A stretch of DNA of 64,000 nt, from the NCBI GenBank assembly GCA_027627225.1, contig CM051024.1, positions 42,486,225 through 42,550,224 on the forward strand, in the 5' to 3' direction. A program made the translations under genes and the position numbers. How positions within the stretch are numbered: position 1 is the first letter of the stretch; every line of letters starts with the position of its first letter. Positions 1 through 12,500 of this stretch are shown here, one piece after another. The notes beneath the pieces are model-generated. The model was not told the origin of the DNA, did no database searches, and worked only from the letters and a program-made list of their open reading frames with translations. Source of the stretch: Congeria kusceri. Lineage: Eukaryota > Mollusca > Bivalvia > Myida > Dreissenidae.

Positions 1-365
1 GTAATCCACAATCTAATAATATGAAAATAGTTTATGATTCATACAAAAGTAATTTAGGTGGGAGATATTTCTAGTGTATGGCAATATTGTTTTATAGTCA
101 AAGGTTGGGTAAACTGTTTCGCAACATCAACTAAACATGTTATAAACTAAACATACAATATAATATTAATTATTAGTATATGTTCTTTTAAATACCCGGT
201 TTATTTATTTAGTAATATTCATTTTGCTGTAGTTGTCTTATTTTCAATTTGTCCGTATAGCCAATTTATTTGCACAATATTTGTTGATTCAGTTTTGTTT
301 TTGTCTGTATCTAATAACTAATACATGTACTTCATTTTATCAGATACAGTCATATAAAAGATTAC

Positions 366-539
366 CCCGAAGTGTGCATACAGCATCTTCCCAATTTCCA
401 TCATGGGTACAAGTCACTTGATCAGGTATACAAATGTATCCAGCGTCGCAATACACTTCTGCCATTGCACCAAAAGTTGTGTTGCCGGTTTGATGTAATG
501 TAAAATTTCCATTTGGTAACGATGGAGGATCCCCGCAAT
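366..539 (-). CDS. Gene A exon 17: CCP module 11
   Basis: [33 protein letters not shown] and [12 protein letters not shown]; 174 nt, phase 1-1. The acceptor is TCTTAG and the donor CGG G|GTAAT. The last exon I can place; the phase-1 donor shows the gene continues beyond base 1. Confidence 0.87.
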
Positions 540-3500
540 CTAAGACCATATTACATAGACTGTGAGCTGTTATAAAGCAATTCGGCATACACAAATAAAG
601 CATTGTTAATGGTAAGCTCATAATATCACTGATCAATAATTAGCATAATTAAAGCTATAAATTATACAGAAATACATACAGACAGAAAGTATAACGAGCA
701 GAAAAAACAAAGAAAATATACATAACACTACAAACATAACAGCTACAATAAACGGAAGAAAGTGCATTACACTAAGTAACAAGATAACTTCAAAATGAAG
801 TGCACGTTTTGTTAATTTTATTAAAACAAGTTATTGCAATGTTTAAATCGTCCTACCTTGTGGCTCACAGGACGTAGTTTCCCACACTTCGTCGGCGCTG
901 CACATCAGTTGAGATCTATTTGATGTGTATCCTTGGTAACAGGATACGTTGGCATGAGAACCGAAAGTTGAATTTCCAATTTGTGCGAGATAAATGTTTC
1001 CGTTTGGAATGGAAGATGGAACACCACAATCTGATTCAGAAATACGCTTATGTTTTTGTCAAACAATGTTTTTATTTATTTGTGTTTATTTTGTACATTA
1101 TACTATCTTTAAATCGATTTCAAAATAGTTTCATAAATAGTTGTTATTACTTGCACATGACCATTGCAATATATGCTTATTACACAAAGTATATTATGCT
1201 GATATGTATATAAACTATCGAGTTTTTTTCTAAATTTATAGCTGAAGTAAATGCATACATTTTAAGTAATCTCCGTACCCAACTAATTGTTCTTAATAAT
1301 AATCACCACAGAACCGATTAGTCAAAATCTTGACATGTAAACATCGAAATAAGATTTTTAGACTATTGGCGGAAGCCAAGGGTATTTAGCGAGGGTACTT
1401 TCCAGAACAAGTATCCTGAGAAACTATTTCTTTTCTTTGCAGGCTACGAGTCAGAAAACCGAAACCTGAACGGGTCCCTCTTCGAAACAAGAAAACTTCC
1501 AACCAGTTAAATTATCTTCTAATAATTTAGGATAATTTATGTCGCCAACTGTCTTTCTACGCTGTCAGCGTTTTGATAAAGTATGCAACAATGTTATTTC
1601 GCATTGTTTAGTAATCGATGTTTTTACGTGTTTAAAACATTAATTTTCATCCGTATTTGTTTACCTGACCCGTTATATGACTTACTCTTTGGTTCACATG
1701 TAGCTATATCCCAGTCCCCATTAGACAGGCATGTACTATTGGGCGTGGATGTATTGTACCCAGGAACACAGCTGACCTCAGCAACAGCATTCAACGAAGT
1801 ATTGCCATCTTGTAGAAGCGTTATGTTGCCACGTATAATTGATGGCGGTAAACCGCAATCTAAAACACATATCGGATAATAAATTCCGTGATATAATACA
1901 TTTTTAATTTTATAACTTAAAATAAGAAGAATAATAGTCAATACATTTGAAAATAAAATCCAACACGCAAAGATGCAATGGTAAAATATAAGAACTATTG
2001 ATATATGTGGTGTTAAAACATAAAACAACTTACTTCGTGGAATACAGGAGGCAAAATCCCATGTACCGTTCGACATGCACGTCACATTAGAAACATTTGA
2101 AGTATATCCGACCGTGCAATCGACTGTAGCTATAGCCCCAAATGTTGTGTGTCTAGTGTGCAACAGTGTAAATTTCCATTTGTTAATAACGGTGGAATGC
2201 CGCAGTCTAAAAATTTACATTGACAAAAAAGGTTACATACTGTCAAAACTATTTATTTGTGTCATATAAATAAACTTTAGAACATTTAGAATTGATTAAA
2301 AATCAAAGACAACAACATGTACTCTCCAATTTCGCGTTTTTGCGATACTAATACTGCTTTGTGTGCGATACTGACTGCAGCAGGTTAATATTTTGACTTT
2401 ATGTGATGATGGTATGTGTTCATTAACGCTGGTTTCCCCCTCGTACCTACCTCGCGGCAAGCAGCTTCCTATTTCCCATTTGCCATTCGACAGGCATGCC
2501 ACATTGTGAGTGCTTGCAATGTATCCGATTGTGCAATTAACAAGACCAGTGGCACCAAATGTTGTGTTTCCAGGCCCAAGAAGCATTATGTCACCATTCG
2601 ACAACACAGGCGGCAGACCACAATCTGATTTCAGACAATTTCGCATTGCGATAAAATAGAATATTATATTCACATTACAACCAAAGACACGCTTCATAAC
2701 TTTTAGGATTATTAAACCTAAAATGGCATTTACGTATCTTAATGGTCCACTTGAATCGACATAGTTACGTTCCATTACTTAGATATTTCAATAAAAATAA
2801 CATAAACTACAAGTCAATGTAGTTTCGTGATTCTAAAGATGGATGCATTACATACCTACTGGCGCACACGCTGCTGACTCCCATTGTCCGTTAGACATGC
2901 ACATTACCTGGGACACAGTGTAGTTGTAGCCAGAATAACAGACTACGTGAGCGACGGAAGTGTATGTTGTATTGCCTTCCGGAGTAATATTTCCATTTGA
3001 TAGCAATGGTGGCAAACCACAATCTGTGTCAAATTTAAATCAAGATTAAAAACTCACTTGTCGTATTTATACACGTGCTTAAGTGATGCTATAGTGTCGT
3101 TTGTTTACACAAAGTACTATATTCAGTGCATACCAATACGGGAAATGATGGCACAGTTGTTAAAACTATGAACTCATTGTTCCATTTAAATTTAATATTA
3201 TTAAAGTTTACAATATACATGTACGACTCACCCCGGAGAGCGCAGCGTGCTGTTTCCCACTGTCCATTCGCCGTGCAGGATACCTGCGGTACACTAGCGT
3301 TATATCCTACGTTACAACTAATGTTAGCACAGGCTCCGAACGTTGTTTTTCCATCTTGCATTGGTGCGTAATTTCCATTTGAAATCATCGGTGGCAACCC
3401 ACAATCTGCCCAACATAACAATACAATACACCCTTCTGTGGTATATGAAAACGTGGATTTAGACCTAATTAGCAAATTAATTGTCGAAATTGATATTTGG

Positions 3501-6500
3501 AAATAGTGTACCTCGTGGTATGCACGCTGCAGACTCCCATTCTCCGTTAGACATGCACATAACCCAGGATACAGTGTAGTTGTAGCCAGCATCACAAGAA
3601 ACGTGAGCGACAGAGGTGTAGATTGTATTGCCATCTAGTGTTATGTTTCCATTTGGAATGGAGGGAGGCAAGCCACAATATGTAACGTGACATACCGAAA
3701 CATAACATTGCCTGCCATGTTTGCAGTTTGTTTACAATCCCTCTTCATTCAAAATGTACGACATCCTGACATTCAAGTTACAAATATGAGACAGACTTAT
3801 TCTATTCTTACCACGAGGTACACAGCGTGCCTTTTCCCACTGCCCATTCGCCGTGCAGGACACCTGCTGTACACTTGCGTTGTATCCAACGTTACAACTA
3901 ACGTTAGCCGATGCCCCGAAAGTTGTGTTTCCGAACTGTACGAGAGTGTAATTGCCATTCGACAGCATCGGTAGAAACCCGCAATCTGTCCCACATTAGA
4001 CAGCACATCAACGCATTTTAATTTGTATTTTTCTTTGTGACTGAACGAACTTTGTTACTACAAGATCTATACAAGAACATGTGTATAAACCAAACAGGAT
4101 AATCATTTGTCGCATCAAATTTTAACTGTGAAAACATCTATTTTCAAAAAACAGTACCTGTTGGTAAACAAGCTGCAGACTCCCATTCTCCGTTAGACAT
4201 GCATCTTACACTGGATACATTATAGGTATAGCCAGCATTACATGTAACTTGGGCGAAAGAGGCGTAGGTTGTATTGCCTTCCGGAGTAATGTTTCCATGT
4301 GAAACCGAGGGAGGCGAGCCGCAATCTGTAAAGTTTGTATACGAGTGTTTTCCACAAACAACTCAGATCTTAAACTTTTGTCTGAAGATAATGAATTATA
4401 ATTTACCATTATCTATATGAATATTTTTATATTTTAAAAAGGGATTTTGGACTGAATCCCAATTAAAAGGTCAATTTTCCAAGATATTTATGAAACATAA
4501 ACCTCTTTTTTTCATTAAATTACCAAAAAGCAAGACAAATGTTCCGCTGGCAGAACAAAATTTAATTTTTTTCTATAAAATTTATAAGAATTTGAAGTAA
4601 ATATTCCTCTGGCAGTACAAAAATAAACTGATTTAATCACAAGAAACCAAAGTTAATGTTGCCCCACAAATTCTTGTATTCCTAATTACAAAGAACCAAT
4701 GTGTTCCGCTGGCGGTACAAACATCCTGACAATTATATTCAGAATAACAGACAACCTAATCAATTTTTTTCCGCCGGCGATACATGCATCCAAACATTAT
4801 TCTTCTGATTAACAAAAAATAACAAACTAAGAGTGTTCCGCCGGTGGTATAAGTAGCCTTTATATTCTAACTTACAAAAAACAAAACAGAAAATAAGACC
4901 AAGAAATTGTTCCGCTGGCGGTGCAAATTCTGGCGGTACATTCTGATATTTATATTCAGAATATCAGAAAACTTAAACAAAATTGTTCCGCCGGCGAAAC
5001 AAGCATCACACATTTATATTGTGTTTTACAGAAAACCAAAATAAAAGTTTTCCGCTGGCGTTGCAAGCATCCAAACATTTATATTGTGTTTTACAGAAAA
5101 CCAAACTAAAAGTGTTCGGCTGGCGGTACAAGTGTCTTTACATTTATATTCTGAATTACAGAAAACAAAACAAAACATTGTTGCGCTGGCGGTACAAACA
5201 TAACAAAAGTAATATTCCGAATTACCGAAAACCAAACTAAATTTGTTCCGCTAGCGGTTCGAGCACACCAACATTTATATTCTGATTAACAAAAAATAAA
5301 CTAAAAGTGTTCCGCTGGCGGTAACAAAATCCAAACATTCATATTGTGATTAACGGAAAATCAAACTAAGTGTTCCGCTGGAAGTACTTGTGTCTTTTCA
5401 TGTATATTCTGAATAACAAACAAATATGTTCCACTGGCGGTACAAGCATACCAACAATTGTATTCTCAATTAAAGAAAACATTGAATTTTTATATATATA
5501 TATGATGCCATAAATATAATAATGAAGAAACTATGTGAGCAACGGGGTGTACATGACTCACAATAACTTATAAAGTTATACAAGTAAACGTCAACTTACA
5601 TTTTAAAAATAAAGCATGGTAAATCTATAATGGCTTATGTATTTTTAATGTGTTCAGCACCTGGTGACAACACATCACCGTGTCACGTAATCTTTTAACA
5701 ATGTTTTCTAAGAGGATACAAATACGTGTTGTTTTTACTGTTGCTTTCTGATGTAATTATTGTTCTAGTTAATGAATAATACGAGGACTATTTATTTAAT
5801 ACCCGGATGACCGCGAAAACTTTTGAATAAGAAATCCAATTGTAATACAACTTGGTATAAAACGTCTTACGTTTTTAATTTATTTATTGACTAAAGTTGG
5901 AAAGTATCCATGCAAAAGACCAGAAATCGGATTTAAAGAATAAAAAAAACGGGTTATAATACAGTTTTGTAAAAGTACTGGACATACGCCATTTCAAATG
6001 GAAAATGTTTTAGTGAAGTCTTTTCGGGAATCCTCGGTTAAGTGAACAACTATTAATACATGGTATAAACGTTTTCATGGTGGCAGAGAATCAACACACG
6101 ATGATCCGAGACCTGGCCAGCCAAATATCAGAAGTCAAAAATTGCCGTTAGTGTAATAATTGTTGGACTTTGATCATGGAATAACTACTGGAGAAATAGT
6201 GCTTCTTATGATAAACAGTAATTTCATTATGATTTGACCTCTTGGGTGCGTATACATAAGAAGTGCATGGCGGCGTCTGGCTGATACTTCCAATAAGAGT
6301 GACGTTTCGAATGGAGTAACGTCATAGTCGACTGGGCCGACCCTAGTTATATGTACATGTTCAATTGTTATCTATTTGCGAACCCTTTTCGGATCATGTT
6401 GAAATCATGTATGTTAATACAGAACTGATGTACGTTTATTTCAGTCCTTTTTCATTAGTATACACCCATACATTTTAAAGATAAAGTGGTTGTCCGAATA

Positions 6501-9500
6501 TTTAAGGAACGGCCCTCCTACACGTTTTACCTATTGGTTCGCATGATGCTTTCTCCCATTTTCCTTGGGATGCGCACTGAATTTCGGGTGTACTTGTTAC
6601 GTATCCGGGATCACAATTTACGACTCCAACTGTCCCTGATGCTGAACTATTTCGCTGCAGCAACGTGATGTTTCCATGCAATATCGGCTCCGGCAAACCA
6701 CATCCTTTCCAGAAATGATACGGTTATCATTATTTCTATTTTTTTATTTGTTATATATACACATGAAGGTCTAATCAAAGATGTTGATCCAATGCCTAAT
6801 GTATAGTTTATATATCTGACCATTGCTAAATACAAACACGTGCTATTTAACGCAATGATTACTGCCATATTGTCATAAACAAAAAATGTTGCCATGGATA
6901 CGAATGTCCTTTAACTCTTATTAACAAACCGACAATCATTAATAGAATAACCGCAGTGGAAATACAAATAAAAGAACATCTTTACATGTAGTTAGTTTCT
7001 GAAACGTTGCACAGTGCTTTTATCTTGAAAAAAAAAACACTTATGGAGTATAACTACTTACTTGTTATGTTACATGATACACCTGTGTCCTCGTCGTGGA
7101 CACAGTCATGACTGCCCCAACCGTTGTGTGTGCAGTTAAATATTGTCGATTCTGAACCATTACATCTTACTTCATCAAGCCATGTAAGATCTTTTCCTTT
7201 CGTCACTGTATCGAAAGCCATTAATTCCCCACCAAGCATCCTAAATAAATTCATGTACAACAATAGCAAAGAAATACGTTCAATTGCAATGCCAATTAAA
7301 CTTGAAGTAAGCTCTATATACCCATACTTCCTGTCTGCGATAATGCATGTAAAGTCAAATAACCAAGTATTGTAATCGTAGTCCCCCACGCGTATGATCT
7401 ATATACACTCCTGTGTTTGTGTTGTTTTTTCGTTTGCTCGCTTTTATTTTGTCGTGTAGAATTCACAATGACTATATCTGTACAACTGTATATATGTATT
7501 CGTATAAAACCTCGTTTAAATTTTATGTAGTGTTCAAAAAAGGGTTACAAATTGAAAGCAAAGATTACAAAGAGTCCTGTGTGAGTACATATGATTTTTC
7601 TACATTGTTTACAAACCTACCTCACAGTCTTATTAACAATAAACTTGTTTCGTTGATGGAAAAAACATTTGCAAGATACCAATGTTCATACCTGGCTTTA
7701 AATACTAATACATCATTCTTTTCTAATCAGATTTTGGATGAATATATTATTTGGACTTGCTTAGATTTATGTTCAGCCCTAACCTTTCTTCTGAATAACT
7801 TATTTGTTGAATTCAATGGGAAAATATTTAAACAAATTATTGGTGTGCCAATGGGTACTAACTGTGCACCGCTTATAGCTGATTTATTTCTATATTGCTA
7901 CGAACGGGATTTTATGCTAGGTTTATCAAAAGATAAACATTTAAGTTTGAGTCCATGTTTTAATAAAACTAGTAGATATGTTGATGATATATTAAACAGT
8001 GATAACCCTTTCATTGAAAAAAATATCCAAAACATTTACCCTAAAGAATTTTCTTTAAATAAATTCATCGTATACAGATGCTGCATTCCTAGACTTACAT
8101 CTTACTATTACTAACAATATAATTAAAACCAGTCTATATGACAAACGCAATGATTTTAATTTCGAAATTATAAATTTCCCTTTCTTGGATGGTAATATTC
8201 CTAGAGGTCCTTCCTATGGATTATACATAACGCAATTAGTTCGACATACAAGAGATTGCTCATGAGTTGAAGATTTCAACGACCGTAACCTTACATTGAC
8301 TCAGAAATTATTACAACACGTTTTTTTTTTATCATTATCTACACAATAAGTTTGCTAAATTCAATAGCAAATATAATGTCTTAGGTTCTAAATACAATGT
8401 TTCTTTGAAATGGTTCTTATCTAACGGAATATCCTACCCATCATTTTACAGTGATGTTTTGAAACGTGTTTGCAAATGTAAATATGTTAAAGTGAATGCT
8501 AAACGTATATTTATTAATTTAGAACTCTTTCTTATCAAAAGGATATAATGCACTTATACTTAAAAACACACGCTTATTAGTTTTCGATATTGAATTTCTT
8601 TCGTAGTTACACATTTTGTCGTTTTAAATGGTGGATACTTAGCTTTAACTTCTTTGCGTTTTGAAATTATGACGTCATCGTGTGCATTGTGCGTTTCTAG
8701 ATTACGGCATCATTTCAATATTTTTACTGTCTCAGTGACGTAGTGTTAGATTATCTTAGATATATTGTGCCCTTTTATTTAATTTCCAATTTATACACTG
8801 GCTTTAACACCCACGTTCATTAAGTAAAATTATTTTTTTCAATTTGGGTTAACAGAAAGATGTAGAATAATATATTAAGTTTTATTCAGTTTAAAATAAA
8901 CATATACATCAAAGCTATGTAATCTGCCTTTTTTCACCCAACATTACGGCTTCTTCCTGAAATTGCATGACGATTATCTGAAAATTGAACTTTTTCACAT
9001 GCTATACCTTGTATCCCGTGTAATGCAACCATTACAACTATTTCTATCTGACACATGTGTAAGATAACATTTTGAGCGTTTTCATTGGCTACATTTTTCT
9101 TTGACTGACCATTCCAATGACGTTATTTTTTGTGAAATGACGTCGTCACTCCAATACACAACTTTTAGGATTTATCAACATGCAAAAGACTCGCTTACAA
9201 ACGAATTTCCTGGACAAGTTTAATAAAATATGGTAAGAAATGACAACGAGTGTCAAATCTTGTTTATCACATGCTTTTAAGCGAAAATAAAACATCATAT
9301 TTTATCAAAACATGTTGATAAATCCTAAAAATTATGTATTGGCATGACTTCGTTTCCTGCTGACGACGTCATTATACCAAAATAACGTCATGCGATTGGT
9401 CAGTCAAAGAATATCTAGCCAATGAAAACGTTCAGAATGTTATATTACACATGTATAAGATAGAAATATTCGTAATGGTTGTATTACACGGGAGACAAGG

Positions 9501-12500
9501 TATAGCATCTGATAAAAAATATTTTAAAAATACTACAAACCCAAGCTGGTTGCAAACAACTCTGGCAAACGTCCTGTCAGTGCTGTCATCACAAACTGTT
9601 CCCCACTCACCGTTGAAGAAAACCTCAACTCTGCCTGAGCTGGACGAGTTTCCATCTGCGAGTCTAATTTTACCTGTAATGTGCCAAAACCAAGTAAACG
9701 TTGATGCAAAATAATGTCATACTTATATTAATGTGATTGTTTGGTTAATGCACATGGATAGGCTGTCAATTGTCTTGAAAATATATAACATTCTCAGTCC
9801 ATTTTAATTACACATATCTTAGCAATTAAAATACTCATGTAACATTTTCTTGTGGGCAAATACGTACCAAGACCGTCACAAAGAACACCTATGTCCTGGG
9901 TATGAGTGCACAACTGATTACCCCAACCGCTGTGTGTGCAGTTTGTAATCGACTTTTCCGAACCAGTGCACTGAACGTTTCCCAGCCATATTTTCCCCGA
10001 GCCTTTTCCAAATTCGTCATCAGTTAAAATACGGTTGCCCCTCAACCTGAATGAACAGTTTTTATACGTGTTTTGACCAGCATTTGTTAATATAAGTCCA
10101 TACAATTAACAGAACATTACAACTCCATGGTTAATAAATGTTATCAATTGGCAGCTATTCTACCCCGGTCAGTCAGTGTCAGTTATTTAAATATTGTACT
10201 CGAGCCGATCTGCCTTGCGCCGATTTCGCAGCGGATAGCGTCTCGCAGGTGTTTCCAACAGATAGCCTGTGTTTATAGTGTCTTAATCCAGGACTAATTT
10301 TGGCAATGGGGCATTATCAATTGGTTTATTGATGAGACAACGCGGTTCCGAATTTACAGCAGGCAAATTGGCGAGAAGTGTCGGACTACTGATTTATGTA
10401 GCTCGTAACTGATCAACATGCCGTTTCCATATCACGCCATTACCAACGTCTATTTGGTACAAAAGAGGCCCGTCGTGCGAAATAATGCATCCACTGACCC
10501 ATTTGTCTTTTGATGTTGGTCGATAGTCACGCGCGAGAACAGTTTGACCCAATTCAAGATCGCGCTAGTTACGAACATCAGTTAAAGATTGTTTCATCTG
10601 CGAGTCGGTCACAAGCCTTTGTGTGTCCTTCATTAAATCCAATTTCGTGCGAAGCGTGCGCCCTATCAATAATTTGGCTAGTGTTTCGCCGCTTGTAGCA
10701 TGAGGAATATTGCGGTATTGAAGCAAAGATGAATTTAGCTTCAAATTCAAATCATCCGATTCCGATTGCATCGCGCGCAGAGATACTTAAACGTTTGATT
10801 GAATCTTTCAACTAACCCGTTCGTATCTGGGTGAGCGCCCGCTGTTCGAATATGCACAATTTCGTTGCGTTTCATGAATTTTGCGAAACTGTCAGAAATG
10901 AACTGACTTCCGTTATCGCTTACAAGTTGCTTAGGTAAGCCGTATCTTGCATAAATTGTTTGAAGCGCTTGTATTGTTAACTCGGCAGTTATTGATTTCA
11001 TTTTTTCGCTCTTCGGCCATTTTGAGTGGGCGTCTACTAGTACAAGAAACATGTGACCCATAAATGGACCGGCGTAATCAACATGTACGCGCTCGAAGCT
11101 CTGTATGGGCCATTCCCAAGGGTGTAACTGCACTTTGGCCGGCGATTTTTGTTGCATTTGACAGCCATTACACCGTCTCGATAAATGCTATAAATCACTG
11201 TTAATGCCAGGCCACCAGACATATCTTCTCGCTAATGCCTTTATTCGGACGATACCTGTTTGGCTGACATGCAATAAAGATATCACGCGCTCTCGCAGTT
11301 TGACAGGCATTATCACCCTTATACACCACATTAGGCATCCGCCGTGAATTGTTAACTCATTACGTTGCGAGTAATAGGGTTTCATCAATGGATCATTTGG
11401 TGTTTTATTCCAGCCATTTTGCACGTATTCAAACACGCGCGACAGCACGCGCTCTCGTTTTGTTTCCGGGCTAATTTCAGCGCTCGTCTTGGGCAGCTGC
11501 TCTAACGGCGATATGTAAAACACGTCTTCTGTTTCGAAATTTGTTTGACCTGTTATCGGCGCGGGTAATCTCGACAAACCGTCAACATTTGTATGCTGCT
11601 TGTACGCGTGCGGCCGTTGTCGCGGGGATACGTTTACGGGGACTAAATATTGACGTTAGCGCTTGACAATCTGTAATCAGGGTAAACTTCATTCCATAAA
11701 GATACGGGTTAAAGTTTTGAACAGCCCATTATATCGCTAAAGCTTCCTTATCAATTTGAGCGTATTTCCGTTCAGTTTTCGTTAGCGATCGTGACGGAAA
11801 CGTAATAGGCCTTTCAGAGCCCTAATGCCTTACATGGGACAGTATACCGGATATACCATACGGAGACGCGTCGGTCGCGAGGAGTACCGGAAGTTCTGGA
11901 TTGCAATGAGTTAGAACTGGTTCAGATGTCAGAAGCTTCTTTGATTTTTGGAACGCGGTTTCACGACCATACGAATTACATGTTTTTCTCCAGAAGCGAG
12001 GTCATTTGTTTAATGACGGTCGCGAAATTTGGCAAAAACCTGTGATCATAATTTAGGACCCTGAGATATGCTCTTAATGATTTTAGATCCCGTGGAGTCG
12101 GTGTGTTTAACACAGCCTCGACCTTGTGATGACATTTCCAAAGTCCTGCAGCGTCAATCTCGTGACCGCAGTATGTTATTCGTTTTTCAAAAAATGTGCA
12201 TTTGTCCCTGTTAACCTTAATCCCGTACTGTTCTAACCTGCACAATACTTTCTCATTATCCAGATGTGAACTGTCATTGTCACATGTCATCACGTATGCA
12301 CTGTACTCCAGGGATTCCTTGCAGAACTTGGTCGATGTTTCGTTGCCACATTGCTGGAGCAGACGCCACGACAAATAATATCCGGTTGTAGCGATAAATG
12401 CCACGGTGTGTTTATCGTCCATAATTCCTTGCTCTCGTCGTCGCATTTGAGCTGTAGGAAAGCTTGTCGTAGATCCAACTTGCTGTATTGTTATCCAGAA

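Noticed and set aside
5026..5240. Small open frames in the 4.9-5.2 kb region
   Set aside because: Translations of the minisatellite units.
4525..5480. CRISPR-like array of repeats and spacers
   Set aside because: Repeats are imperfect, spacers are similar to one another, and the host is a eukaryote; it is a minisatellite.
7413..8114. Host gene within the gene A intron
   Set aside because: RT motifs identify it as a truncated Penelope-like element, and the N-terminal part of the frame is unrelated intronic sequence.
10140..10500. 3' LTR of the Ty3/gypsy relic
   Set aside because: No matching sequence found near 14040-14290, so an LTR pair cannot be supported by eye.
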